Shown: positions 7,803 to 16,930 of the stretch, in pieces
How the letters are laid out: each line of letters begins with the position of its first letter
Numbering within the stretch: position 1 is the stretch's first letter
Assembly: GCA_050950065.1 (NCBI GenBank)
Contig: JBMNGX010000002.1
Coordinates: 62,001 to 126,000, forward strand
Origin: JBAYOE01 sp050950065
GTDB taxonomy: Bacteria; Spirochaetota; Spirochaetia; Sphaerochaetales; Sphaerochaetaceae
Reading direction: 5' to 3'
Length of the DNA stretch: 64,000 nt
Translations under genes and position numbers: made by a program
The notes under the pieces: model-generated
What the model was told of the DNA's origin: nothing
Database searches by the model: none
Seen by the model: the letters and a program-made list of their open reading frames with translations, nothing else

Positions 7803-8915
7803 ATGGGGCGCAATTTTAAAGAGGTAAAGAGGGTAGTTGTTAAAGTTGGAACTAACCTTCTAAGTAATAAAGAGGGCATCGACATAAAGCGCATCGCAGA
7901 TGTTGCAAAAAATATTGCAACTTTGAGAGAGATGGGAATACAAGTTCTTTTAGTCTCTTCTGGTGCAATAGGGTTAGGGGCAAAAGAGTTACTTCGTCAA
8001 ACTGCAGTAACTCAAGTTTCTATGCGCCAAGCTTGTGCTTCAATAGGACAACCCCTTTTAATGAGCCACTATCGTGAAGCTTTTAAAAAGCACAACATAA
8101 TTTGCTCACAACTTTTGATTACCCGTGCCGATTTAAATGAGCGTAAAACTTTTGTAAATCTTAAAAATGCTGTCGATACTCTCTTAGAGTTAAACGTGCT
8201 TCCTATATTCAATGAGAATGACTCAATCAGTACAGCTGAAATTGGATCTGCCTTTGGTGATAACGATCGGATGAGTGCCTATGTAGCTAGTAAAATTGAT
8301 GCCAACTTATTGATTATTCTCACCGATATTGATGGGCTGTACACCTCTGATCCAAAAAAAGGAAATGGGGCTAAATTAATTAGTGAAGTTGAAAAAGTTG
8401 ATGATAAAATCCTCTCTTATGCAAAATCTACCAAGGGCTCAGTATTTGCAACTGGGGGGATGAAGACCAAACTTTTCGCTGCAAAAATTGCCTCAACAGC
8501 TGGTTGTGCAACTGTTATTGCCAATGGAAAAGAAAACGATGTCTTAAAAAGAATCATCAACGGAGAGGCAATAGGCACTTACATCCACGAGAAAAAAGCC
8601 ATAAACCAACGCTCTAGGTGGATTTTAAATAGCAATGCAAAAGGGACTATTTGGGTTGATGAGGGGGCAGTTAAAGCTTTGAGAAATCACAAAAGTCTAC
8701 TACCTTCAGGGGTAATTAATGTTAGTGGTATTTTCAATGCTGGAGATGTTGTTAACATTAACGATGTTGCAAAAGCTGTTCCCTACTACAACAGTAGTGA
8801 GATATTGGCAATGGTAGGCCTTCAATCGAAAGATATCCCTTCCAAAGTGCGCCATGGAAAGAAGGATATGATCTTTAGACCTGAAGATATAGTATTTTTA
8901 GAGTATGAAAGCTAA
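7803..8915 (+). CDS. proB: Glutamate 5-kinase
   Basis: First step of proline synthesis, ATP-dependent phosphorylation of glutamate. Residues 1-260 form the amino-acid-kinase domain (VVVKVGTNLL, LVSSGAIGLG, NENDSIS, FGDNDRMSAYVAS, DIDGLYTSDP, GGMKTKLFAA). A C-terminal PUA domain follows from about residue 275 (SRWILNSNAKGTIWVDEGA), as in the long form. 370 residues, normal. Starts three bases after proA and overlaps the next gene by 11, so it is one transcript. Confidence 0.96.
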   Translation: MGRNFKEVKRVVVKVGTNLLSNKEGIDIKRIADVAKNIATLREMGIQVLLVSSGAIGLGAKELLRQTAVTQVSMRQACASIGQPLLMSHYREAFKKHNIICSQLLITRADLNERKTFVNLKNAVDTLLELNVLPIFNENDSISTAEIGSAFGDNDRMSAYVASKIDANLLIILTDIDGLYTSDPKKGNGAKLISEVEKVDDKILSYAKSTKGSVFATGGMKTKLFAAKIASTAGCATVIANGKENDVLKRIINGEAIGTYIHEKKAINQRSRWILNSNAKGTIWVDEGAVKALRNHKSLLPSGVINVSGIFNAGDVVNINDVAKAVPYYNSSEILAMVGLQSKDIPSKVRHGKKDMIFRPEDIVFLEYES

Positions 8916-9813
8916 TTACCACTTCTATCAAGGCAAGCAAGATTTAACTAGAAGGATAAAACTTCTTCATAGACAACAAAACCTCTCTATTGGAGTGGTA
9001 GGTGTAACAGACCAGGTTGAAGCAGAAAAGGCATTAAAGCACTACAATAAATTGGCAGATGAAATACCAATTTATTTTATTGGGGAAGAGAATCAATTCA
9101 ACTACGAATCGTTAAGTGCCAAATACCCAAAAGTTAACTACATAATGTTTAATGAGGTAGCCCCGTTTGCTTTAATGGCAAACACCTTTGCCAACGAGTG
9201 TCGCACCACCTATTTTTTATTAAGTAGAAGTGACGTTGTCTTTGAGAAACTCTCATTGGAAAAAGCTATTTCCCTATTTAAATTAGAGACTAAAAGTAGT
9301 TGTGTAGTTCCCTCTTTTAAAAACAAGATTGATGAGGTGCTTCCAACGCTCTTTGTCCCCTATTTAAATAAAGAAACTATTGAACCTCTTCCATTTTCAC
9401 CAACTAATCAAATTAACCAAACTCTCTACCCATTTTTTGGAGTGGGACTTTATGAGAGGGCACTATTTCAACGTTTAAGGGGTTTTGATCAACAAATAGA
9501 GGGACTTTGGTGGCAGTTGTTGGATTTTGGAATTAAAAGTTGGCTTTACGGGTATCCTATCTTAAACTTGAACTCAATGGAGGCGAAGTTTTTTAGTCGG
9601 CAATTGGTCATTGAAGATCGTAGTGCCACTAATACAATTAAGCGTTCGTTAACTAAAGCGCTCGGGGTAAAAAAAGTGGGTTCAAAGTTTGTCGTCACTA
9701 GACCAAAAAAGTATTACGATTCAGTAACCTTTAAAGAGATAAAACAACGCCTTGTTTTGTATAAAACAGATCTCAATGAATTGATCGATAATTGGAGAGT
9801 GGTAGATGATTAA
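8905..9813 (+). CDS. Glycosyltransferase-like protein of unknown substrate
   Basis: 302 residues with no signal peptide or membrane segment. I do not recognise a precise family. The overall pattern resembles a GT-A fold: a beta-strand/helix N-terminus (LSIGVVGV), a possible metal-binding SRSD at about residue 109-112, and a segment FFGVGLYERALFQRLRGFD followed by a helix with GIKSWLYGYPI, like the acceptor-side GFDE...G-Y region of family 2 transferases. It overlaps proB by 11 bases and the downstream amidase by 8, so it is cotranscribed with a cell-wall gene. A role in surface glycan or wall modification is only an inference. Confidence 0.5.
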   Translation: MKANYHFYQGKQDLTRRIKLLHRQQNLSIGVVGVTDQVEAEKALKHYNKLADEIPIYFIGEENQFNYESLSAKYPKVNYIMFNEVAPFALMANTFANECRTTYFLLSRSDVVFEKLSLEKAISLFKLETKSSCVVPSFKNKIDEVLPTLFVPYLNKETIEPLPFSPTNQINQTLYPFFGVGLYERALFQRLRGFDQQIEGLWWQLLDFGIKSWLYGYPILNLNSMEAKFFSRQLVIEDRSATNTIKRSLTKALGVKKVGSKFVVTRPKKYYDSVTFKEIKQRLVLYKTDLNELIDNWRVVDD

Positions 9814-10552
9814 AAAGAGCTTTTTAATTGTTGTTGTTTTATTTTTTAGTTTTTCATTATTTGCCAACCCTTTTGCCTTTCCTGTTGAACTAGTTGTTTT
9901 AGATGCAGGACATGGAGGCGAAGATCCTGGAGCTGTAGCAACTTATCATTGGGATAACCAAATTACCCTTTATGAGAAAGAAATCACCTTAGATATTGTT
10001 AAAAAGGTTAAAGAGAGATTAGAAAGAAGAAACGTGACTGTTTTATTAACTAGAGATAGCGATTACTTTGCTACACTAAGTGAGCGGGCACAGCTTGTCT
10101 CTAAATACCCCCTTTCAAGTGACAAATCGGCAATCTTTGTCTCAATTCATGCCAATAGTGCTGATACCCCATTAGCTAGCGGTTTAGAAATTTTAGTCAA
10201 AGAGAATAAAAAGTGGGTAACCTTTTTAGATGGCAATAGTGAAGGGTGGAAAATCCTTAGATATGCCAATTACACCCCAACTCAATTAAACAACTTCTTA
10301 AATAGTGAGAACTTAGTTTTAGCTAAAAGTTTAAAAGCTTCACTGGAAAAGTCTTTTCCAAATCACCGCTTTAGGGGAATCAAAGAGCAAGATTTGTGGG
10401 TCTTAAACCAAAGTAAAGTGGCTTCAGCTCTTATAGAAATTGGTTTTATGAGTAACGAAGAGGATGCACTAAATATGTACACAAAAAGCTGGCGCGATGA
10501 GATGGCCTCTTCAATTGCTAATGGAATCTTAAACTATATTAGTGGGAATTGA
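9806..10552 (+). CDS. N-acetylmuramoyl-L-alanine amidase (Amidase_3)
   Basis: Zinc amidase that cuts the bond between muramic acid and the peptide stem, acting outside the inner membrane. An N-terminal signal peptide (MIKKS, then a long hydrophobic stretch ending SLFAN) precedes the catalytic domain. Zinc ligands are visible in DAGHGGEDPGA (His, near residue 35), the Glu of YEKEITLDI, and SIHANS (near 110). The catalytic Glu is in ALIEIGFMSN near 215. 248 residues means a bare catalytic domain with no SPOR or AMIN domain. Last gene of the proA operon; its 3' end overlaps pncB by 14 bases. Confidence 0.93.
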   Translation: MIKKSFLIVVVLFFSFSLFANPFAFPVELVVLDAGHGGEDPGAVATYHWDNQITLYEKEITLDIVKKVKERLERRNVTVLLTRDSDYFATLSERAQLVSKYPLSSDKSAIFVSIHANSADTPLASGLEILVKENKKWVTFLDGNSEGWKILRYANYTPTQLNNFLNSENLVLAKSLKASLEKSFPNHRFRGIKEQDLWVLNQSKVASALIEIGFMSNEEDALNMYTKSWRDEMASSIANGILNYISGN

Positions 10553-11987
10553 GTTTCTCTCTTCCCTCAATTGCCAACCTAGTTTTCAAACTCTTAAGCT
10601 GTTTAGATAACGACACTTTGTAGATGTGAGGGTTGATCATCCTTTTGTAAGAGGGGTGAAAAGTCTCTAATCCATCAATTGCTCTTTGACGAACTCTATC
10701 CAACCTAATGGTAGTTTTAAACCTATTTCCTTCCTCCATAACTGGCTTTAAGAGCTTTTGGGCAGTAACAAATCTGCTTTTTCTCATTGTAAAAAAGTCT
10801 GCTTCACTGAAAGGGTGGTAAAAGACAACATCGTTGTTTAAATCGAGTTGCTCCTCTTCTAAGGTGATTAAATCTCCTAAAGGCCCCCCAGTTTCATCAA
10901 AAAAACGCCAAAGTTGTTTCACCCCTGGTGTTGTTGCTTTTTCAAAAGTGTTACTAATTTTCATTGTTGGAAGCCAACTGTTATCACTAAGTTTACGTGC
11001 AGAGAGTTTATAAACACCATTTAAAGAACTTTGAGAGCCTCCAGTAACTAGATTTGTTCCAACTCCCCAAGAGTCTATAGGAACACTATCTTTTACTAAA
11101 GTCTCAATAATCTCCTCATTCAAATCGTTTGAAGCGTAGATTCTACAATCTTCTAAACCAGCAGCATCTAATTTTTTTCTTATTTCACGAGAGAGGTAAC
11201 TCAAATCTCCGCTATCAATTCTTACCCCAATGCTTTTACCTTTTGCTTTCATCTCTTGTCCAACAATGATTGCATTTTCTATTCCCGAACCTAGAGTATC
11301 GTAAGTATCAATTAACAATATTGATTGATTGGGGAATATTTCAGTAAAAGCTCTAAAACTTTCCAGTTCAGAGTCAAAACTCATAACCCAAGAGTGGGCC
11401 ATTGTTCCTGCAATTGGTATTTTAAAAACTTTTCCAGCTAAAGTGTTGCTAGTTGCACTAACTCCCCCAATGTAAGAAGCACGAGAGGCACTAATTGCCC
11501 CATCAGGACCTTGGGCACGCCTTAAGCCAAACTCCATAATCTCCCCTTTGTTAGAGGCTTGGTAAAGTCTTGAGGCTTTAGTTGCAATTAAAGATTGGTA
11601 GTTGATTGTGTTAAGTAAAATACCCTCAATAAGTTGAGCTTCCATCATAGTTGCCTCAACTCTTATCAAAGGTTCCCCCGGGAAAACAATAGTTCCCTCA
11701 TCAACAGACAAAATCGTTCCAGTGAATCTAAAGTTGGCTAAATAGGCTAAAAATGAGTCATCAAAGCGCCCTAAAGAGCGTAAGAATTCAATATCACCTT
11801 TACTAAAAGTGAACAGCTCAATTTTCTTTAACAAGTCATGAATTCCTGCAAAAACCACATAACCCCCCTTATAGGGGTTTGATCGGTAGAACATATCAAA
11901 GATTACAGTTGGGTTATTTTGAGTTAAAAAATAGCCTTGCATCATCGTTAGTTCATAAAAATCGGCAGATAGAGCTGAAACTTTCAT
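10539..11987 (-). CDS. pncB: Nicotinate phosphoribosyltransferase
   Basis: NAD salvage: nicotinate plus PRPP to nicotinate mononucleotide. N-terminal ALSADFYELTMMQGYF, then RRAQGPDGAISASRASYIGG around residue 155, the autophosphorylated His in GTMAHSWVMSF near 195, DTYDTLGSG and GVRIDSGDL. The 482-residue length fits the long bacterial form. Start ATG 11987 follows AAAGGA. Last gene of the murE-to-pncB minus-strand operon, 13 bases after serS. Confidence 0.95.
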   Translation of the reverse strand: MKVSALSADFYELTMMQGYFLTQNNPTVIFDMFYRSNPYKGGYVVFAGIHDLLKKIELFTFSKGDIEFLRSLGRFDDSFLAYLANFRFTGTILSVDEGTIVFPGEPLIRVEATMMEAQLIEGILLNTINYQSLIATKASRLYQASNKGEIMEFGLRRAQGPDGAISASRASYIGGVSATSNTLAGKVFKIPIAGTMAHSWVMSFDSELESFRAFTEIFPNQSILLIDTYDTLGSGIENAIIVGQEMKAKGKSIGVRIDSGDLSYLSREIRKKLDAAGLEDCRIYASNDLNEEIIETLVKDSVPIDSWGVGTNLVTGGSQSSLNGVYKLSARKLSDNSWLPTMKISNTFEKATTPGVKQLWRFFDETGGPLGDLITLEEEQLDLNNDVVFYHPFSEADFFTMRKSRFVTAQKLLKPVMEEGNRFKTTIRLDRVRQRAIDGLETFHPSYKRMINPHIYKVSLSKQLKSLKTRLAIEGREKLNSH

Positions 11988-12000
11988 TTTAAAATCCTTT

Positions 12001-13275
12001 TTATCTTCTTATCTCACTAAAACCAAGGTATGGGATTAAAACCTTAGGCATTGTTACTGAACCATCCTCATTTTGAAAGTTCTCTAAAATAGCAACAATG
12101 GCACGAGAGATAGCAATTGCAGTCCCATTTAACATATATACAAATTTATTTTTACCATCATCATCTTTGAATCTGGTATTTAAGCGGCGAGCTTGGTAAT
12201 CGGTACAATTACTTGTACTGGTAACTTCCCCATAATCTCCACTTTCACCTCTTCCTGGCATCCAAGCTTCAATATCGTACTTACGATAAGCTGGAGCTCC
12301 TAAATCGCCACTGCAAGTATCAACAACACGATAAGGTAGTTCTAAAGCGTTAAAAATCTCCTCCTCAATACCTAATAGCTCATCGTGGATTTTTTCAGCC
12401 TCTTGGGGGGTACTGTAGACAAACATCTCAACTTTAGTAAATTGGTGTACTCGGTATAACCCTTTAGAGTATTGTCCTGCTGCTCCCGCTTCACGACGAT
12501 AGCAGTGACTTAAACCTGCCATCTTAATGGGTAGATCCTCTTTATTTAAAATATCGTTTGCATGGTAACCACCTAAAGTAATTTCAGCTGTTCCAATCAA
12601 ACATGTATCGGTCCCCTCTATGGTGTAAATATTAGACTCTTCTCCGCGAGGATTAAATCCAATTCCCTCTAAAATCTCCTCTTTAGCTAAATCGGGAGTC
12701 ATAATGGGGACAAAGCCGTATTTTCTAAGGGTATCAAGGGCAAATCTTTGAAGGGCTAATTCTAAATAGACCCCCTCATTTTTTAAATAATAAAATTTAG
12801 GCCCGGTAACTTTAGTTGCTGTTTCAAAATCAATAATATCTAACTCTTGGCCTAACTCAACGTGATCTTTAATTGGAAAGGAGAACTCTCTAATAGTTCC
12901 CTCTTTTTTTAGAAGGCGGTTATCACTTTCTAACTTTCCAATTGGGATATCTGGGTGGGCGTAGTTGGGAAGTGTTTTTGCCAATTCAAAGTAATTGGTA
13001 GAAATCTCATCTAAAAGGGCCTCTTTAACTACAAGAGATTCTTTTAGACTCTTTCCCTCTTCAATAAGAAGCAAGCGCACTTCTTGTTCTAATTTTCCTT
13101 TCATTTTAGAAGCATTTTCATTTCTTTGAGTCCTTAAAGCTTCAACTTCTTTTAATAAAGAGCTTCTTTGATCTTGCAACTCAATAATTTTATCAACATC
13201 AACACTCATCCCACGGTTAGCTACATTTTTAACAATCTCATCTCTGTTCGCTTTGAGCTCTCTTAAATCAATCAT
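12001..13275 (-). CDS. serS: Serine--tRNA ligase
   Basis: Charges tRNA-Ser. The N-terminal coiled-coil arm (residues 1-100, rich in Lys/Glu/Arg) precedes the class II core, with motif 2 CYRREAGAAG...RVHQFTKVE and motif 3 NGTAIAISRAIVAILEN. ATG 13275 is chosen over the upstream in-frame 13296 because GAAGGA lies just before it and MIDLRELKANRDEI is the usual N-terminus. 424 residues, normal. In the operon between proC and pncB. No T-box leader is seen. Confidence 0.96.
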   Translation of the reverse strand: MIDLRELKANRDEIVKNVANRGMSVDVDKIIELQDQRSSLLKEVEALRTQRNENASKMKGKLEQEVRLLLIEEGKSLKESLVVKEALLDEISTNYFELAKTLPNYAHPDIPIGKLESDNRLLKKEGTIREFSFPIKDHVELGQELDIIDFETATKVTGPKFYYLKNEGVYLELALQRFALDTLRKYGFVPIMTPDLAKEEILEGIGFNPRGEESNIYTIEGTDTCLIGTAEITLGGYHANDILNKEDLPIKMAGLSHCYRREAGAAGQYSKGLYRVHQFTKVEMFVYSTPQEAEKIHDELLGIEEEIFNALELPYRVVDTCSGDLGAPAYRKYDIEAWMPGRGESGDYGEVTSTSNCTDYQARRLNTRFKDDDGKNKFVYMLNGTAIAISRAIVAILENFQNEDGSVTMPKVLIPYLGFSEIRR

Positions 13276-13296
13276 TTTGTTCCTTCTTTCTATCAA

Positions 13297-14091
13297 TTAT
13301 TTTTTTGCATCGGCCTCTAGTTGATTTGCCCTTAAAGTAGTGGAGCGAACCGACTCCATTAAAGTTCCTTTAAAATTGGAAGACTCAAGAACTTTAATCG
13401 CCTCTATTGTTGTCCCCTGTGGAGAGCAAACTTGACTTATAAGCTGCTCAGGGTGAATTTTAGACTCTTGTAGTAATTTTACAGCACCTTCGGTGGTTAA
13501 ACTAATTATTTTTAATGCCTCTTCGTAACCAAAACCCTCTCTTACTCCCCCTAAAGCAATTCCATTTAAGAAGGCAAAGACAGTAGCTATTGCCGATCCA
13601 CTAATAGCAGTGAAGGCACTTATTAAACTCTCATCAACTTCAATTGCCAAACCAAATGAGTTAACTAACTTCACTGCTGTTTTTACAAAACTATCATTAG
13701 CACCTTTACAAGGAGCAACAGCTGTTACCGATTTTTCAACAGAAGAGGCGATGTTTGGCATAATTCTAATTACATCGTTACTCTCTAAGTTTTTAGTCAA
13801 AGTTTCCAAAGAGATTCCTGCTGCCATCGAAATCCATTTTTTGTTTTTGTGTTTAACTAAAATGGGATATAAAGAGGGGAGAATTTGAGGTTTAACAGCT
13901 AAAAATATAATATCGCTACTTTCAAGTAGTTGGTTAGTTTCTAAAAAAGTGGTTTTAGTATCATCTGCTAATGATTTAGCTACCTCTTTTTTTACATCAG
14001 TGATAAAAATTTTATTGTTAGGAGATTTTGCTAAGGCTCTAATTATTGCTGAACCCATATTTCCTGTTCCTATAAAACCAATTTTATCCAT
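13297..14091 (-). CDS. proC: Pyrroline-5-carboxylate reductase
   Basis: Final step of proline synthesis, NAD(P)H-dependent. Rossmann motif IGFIGTGNMGSAII at the start, ILAVKPQ-type segment (IIFLAVKPQIL) near residue 60, MPNIASSV near 110, and the C-terminal signature SPQGTTIEAIKVLE. 264 residues, normal. GGGAG ribosome site before ATG 14091. Follows trmL by 12 bases in the operon; partner enzymes proA and proB are at 6.5-8.9 kb. Confidence 0.95.
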   Translation of the reverse strand: MDKIGFIGTGNMGSAIIRALAKSPNNKIFITDVKKEVAKSLADDTKTTFLETNQLLESSDIIFLAVKPQILPSLYPILVKHKNKKWISMAAGISLETLTKNLESNDVIRIMPNIASSVEKSVTAVAPCKGANDSFVKTAVKLVNSFGLAIEVDESLISAFTAISGSAIATVFAFLNGIALGGVREGFGYEEALKIISLTTEGAVKLLQESKIHPEQLISQVCSPQGTTIEAIKVLESSNFKGTLMESVRSTTLRANQLEADAKK

Positions 14092-14103
14092 AATAAACTC
14101 CCT

Positions 14104-14610
14104 TTACTTTGCCTTTGGCCAACTTAAGTTGTGTAACTGGCCCTTAGCTTGTAAGTTTACAAAGTTGTGTTGCCTTTCCCACTCATAAGCAGCAACAGCA
14201 ACACTGTTAGCCAAATTAATTGAGCGTGCCTGATCAACCATAGGCAATCTAACACACCTTTCGGGGTACTGAACTAAAATTGACTCACTAATGCCAGCTG
14301 TCTCTTTTCCAAAAATCAAATAAGAATCATCTTCATAATCTACATCGCTGTAGGTGTGATGAGCTTTAGTGGTGTAAAACCACAAGTTCTTATCCCCGTT
14401 TATTTCAAGAAACTCACTAGTAGAGTTATACTCTTTTATCGTCAAAAGGGACCAGTAGTCTAACCCAGCTCTTCTGATTCGTTTCTCATCGAGAGAGAAT
14501 CCCAAAGGGTGTACTAAATGCAAAGTAGCACCTAAAGCAGCACATGTGCGACTAATGTTGCCGCTGTTTTGCGGTATTTCTGGCTCAAATAAAACTATAT
14601 GTAGTGCCAC
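14104..14610 (-). CDS. trmL: tRNA (cytidine/uridine-2'-O-)-methyltransferase TrmL
   Basis: SPOUT-class methyltransferase that 2'-O-methylates the wobble base 34 of tRNA-Leu, using SAM. HIVLFEPEIPQNSGNISRTC at the N-terminus, then FGKETAGI near residue 105 and PMVDQARSINLANSVAVA near 125, which form the knotted cofactor site. 168 residues, typical. In the minus-strand operon, 62 bases after dinB with a possible partial terminator between them. Confidence 0.93.
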   Translation of the reverse strand: MALHIVLFEPEIPQNSGNISRTCAALGATLHLVHPLGFSLDEKRIRRAGLDYWSLLTIKEYNSTSEFLEINGDKNLWFYTTKAHHTYSDVDYEDDSYLIFGKETAGISESILVQYPERCVRLPMVDQARSINLANSVAVAAYEWERQHNFVNLQAKGQLHNLSWPKAK

Positions 14611-14647
14611 TGCATACTCCTCTTACAAAGCATCTACTTTACCACCA

Positions 14648-14678
14648 AAATAAGCTCTTTCTCAAGGGGAGCTTATTT
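14648..14678 (-). terminator. Stem-loop at the end of dinB
   Basis: A 10-bp inverted repeat (AAATAAGCTC 14648-14657 with GAGCTTATTT 14669-14678) includes the dinB stop codon. On the minus strand it is followed by TTATTTT, a weak T tract, so termination before trmL is probably partial. Confidence 0.45.
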
Positions 14679-15842
14679 ATTGTTTTTCGGTTTTACTAAG
14701 GTTGCTTTTTGTAATTTTTGTCCCTTTTTACTCAACTCTAAGATGGTTTTTTCTAAACTTCTTTTTTTCTCATACGGATCATCAAAAAGCTCACTTTGAA
14801 CTAATTCACCTCGCTCTTTTACATTGTAAAGGCCAATTCCTAACAATCTAATTTTATCACCACTTTTAAATCTTTTCTCTAAAAGATCTTTTCCCATTGC
14901 AAAGACTTGATCTGCTGAGTTTATTGGAGAATCGCTGGTTGTTTGAATAGTGTTGGTGGTAAAGTCACTTTGTCTAATTTTTAAAGCAACAGTGCAAGAA
15001 TTTAAATCCTCTTCTAAAAGGCGAAACATCACCTCGTGACTCATTGCTAAAAGATTTTCTAGCAAAGTCTCTTTATCATCAACATCAACTACAAAAGTTC
15101 GTTCTGTACTTATAGAGCGTGATTTAGTAACTCCAGTGTGAATTCCTGGATCAATTCCTCTACTAACTTTGTATAAATATTGACCTGTAGAGGTACCAAA
15201 TGTAGTTTGCAAGTATTCTAAAGAGAGCTCTCTAATTTGTTTAACCGTTGTTATGTTGTGCTTATATAAATCATTTAAGGTGCTTTGTCCTATTCCCCAC
15301 AATTTTTTTAAACCAATAGTATCGACAAAGTTTATCTCATTACCTTTAGAAACACGCACTAAGCCATCTGGTTTGTCGTATCCACTAGCCATCTTTGCAA
15401 TGAACTTAGAAGGGCCTATTCCAACACTGATTGTTAAACCACTTTGGTTTTTAACCTCATTTTTTAATAAAATAGCAGCTTGGCGAGGCTTTCCAAAAAG
15501 ACGCTCAGTGCCACTCATATCTAAAAAAGCTTCATCAATTGAAATTTGTTGCACCGTGGGGCTAAAAGATTTTAGAATCTTTAAGATCTCTTTACTAACT
15601 TCATTGTATCGTTTTAAATTTCCTCTAACGATGATGGCGTGAGGACAAAGTTGTTTTGCTCTATACATTGGCATTGCTGAGTGCACTTTATATTCCCGTG
15701 CTTCATAAGAGCAAGCAGAGACAACACCTCGATTACTAGTTCCCCCAACTATTAAAGGTTTTCCTCTATACTCTGGATTATCATTTTGCTCCACAGCTGC
15801 ATAAAATGCATCCATGTCAACATGAAACCAAACTTGCTCCAT
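14673..15842 (-). CDS. dinB: DNA polymerase IV (Y family)
   Basis: Low-fidelity translesion polymerase. FHVDMDAFYAAVEQ at the start and SIDEAFLDMSG near residue 100 carry the metal-binding carboxylates; PNGL-like YDKPDGLV and the helix-hairpin-helix IGLKKLWGIG follow, then the little-finger domain to about 345. 389 residues. The tail after residue 350 (ELVQSELFDDPYE) may be a beta-clamp-binding segment. Lies two bases after ddl in the operon. No LexA site can be judged because the promoter is far upstream. Confidence 0.95.
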   Translation of the reverse strand: MEQVWFHVDMDAFYAAVEQNDNPEYRGKPLIVGGTSNRGVVSACSYEAREYKVHSAMPMYRAKQLCPHAIIVRGNLKRYNEVSKEILKILKSFSPTVQQISIDEAFLDMSGTERLFGKPRQAAILLKNEVKNQSGLTISVGIGPSKFIAKMASGYDKPDGLVRVSKGNEINFVDTIGLKKLWGIGQSTLNDLYKHNITTVKQIRELSLEYLQTTFGTSTGQYLYKVSRGIDPGIHTGVTKSRSISTERTFVVDVDDKETLLENLLAMSHEVMFRLLEEDLNSCTVALKIRQSDFTTNTIQTTSDSPINSADQVFAMGKDLLEKRFKSGDKIRLLGIGLYNVKERGELVQSELFDDPYEKKRSLEKTILELSKKGQKLQKATLVKPKNNK

Positions 15843-15844
15843 CG

Positions 15845-16930
15845 CTACTCAATATCCTTGTAAATTAACTGACTGTTAAAATTAAAGCGTTCTATACTCT
15901 CTATTATAAGAAGTTCTAGAAGTTTATTCCAATCGTATCCTAAAGAGGAGGCTAATATTGGCCAATGGCTTTGCTCACTAAGACCTGGGACAGTATTTAT
16001 CTCATTAAAGTAGATTTTTTGATCGTCGTAATTATAAAAAAAGTCGACTCGAGCATAACCAGTTACCCCAATTGCTTTGGCAACTACCAATGCATATTCT
16101 TTAACTTTCTCTAAAATTGAGTATTCAAGTGGAGCGGGGTACTCTATATAAGCAACATTAGAGCCCAAGTATTTTTGTTGGTAAGTTAGAAACTTATTTT
16201 GGTCTTTTAAAGGATCAACAACTAAACCAGGTAGTGAGGCAGCTAAAGAATTCTCAACTTCTAAAACAGCCACCTCCAGTTCAACAAAGTTAGTTAAAAG
16301 GGGCTCTAAAATAGCTTTGTTGGAGAATTTAAATACTTTTTCTAAAGCCTCTTTTAAATTATTTTCATCAACTGTAGTTAGAGGAGTTATTCCAACTGAA
16401 GATCCCCCATCTTCAGGTTTCACCATAACTTTATTCCAAAGTTTATCAATTAAATGTGAATCTATTTTTCTCTTATCAACAACAATATAATCTAAAGTGG
16501 GGACATTGTTGATTTTTGCAACCTCTTTAGTTAACTCTTTATGAATTCCAACTAAAGAGGCTTTAACGTTAGAGCCGATGTAGGCAAGGTTTGTCAATTC
16601 TAATAAAGATTGTATTTTCCCATCCTCACCAACATTTCCATGTATTAAGGGAAAACAGCTGTAAATGTTTAACTTTTTCCCCTTGTAAAAGATTCCATCT
16701 CCCAAAAAGAAAGTTACTTGATCGTCTTTATTAAAATTTGATGGTAGAGAGCTCTGTTTTTTTGAAAAATCGACTTGTTGTAAAGCCCATCTTCCCTCTC
16801 GATCACAGCTTATAGGAATTACATGGTAGTTAGATGCAATTAACTTATTGGCAATGTTAGCAGCCGATCGGCAACTAACAGCGTGTTCAGTCGATTTTCC
16901 CCCATAAAATAGGGCTATTGCTCTACTCAT
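15845..16930 (-). CDS. ddl: D-alanine--D-alanine ligase
   Basis: Makes the D-Ala-D-Ala dipeptide for murein using ATP. ATP-grasp protein, 361 residues. N-terminal LFYGGKSTEHAVSCRSA, the PLIHGNVGEDG segment near residue 95, KPEDGGSSVG near 170, and the metal-binding INEINTVPGL-type stretch (FNEINTVPGLSEQSHWP) near 315. Starts eight bases inside the end of murE, so translationally coupled to it. Confidence 0.95.
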   Translation of the reverse strand: MSRAIALFYGGKSTEHAVSCRSAANIANKLIASNYHVIPISCDREGRWALQQVDFSKKQSSLPSNFNKDDQVTFFLGDGIFYKGKKLNIYSCFPLIHGNVGEDGKIQSLLELTNLAYIGSNVKASLVGIHKELTKEVAKINNVPTLDYIVVDKRKIDSHLIDKLWNKVMVKPEDGGSSVGITPLTTVDENNLKEALEKVFKFSNKAILEPLLTNFVELEVAVLEVENSLAASLPGLVVDPLKDQNKFLTYQQKYLGSNVAYIEYPAPLEYSILEKVKEYALVVAKAIGVTGYARVDFFYNYDDQKIYFNEINTVPGLSEQSHWPILASSLGYDWNKLLELLIIESIERFNFNSQLIYKDIE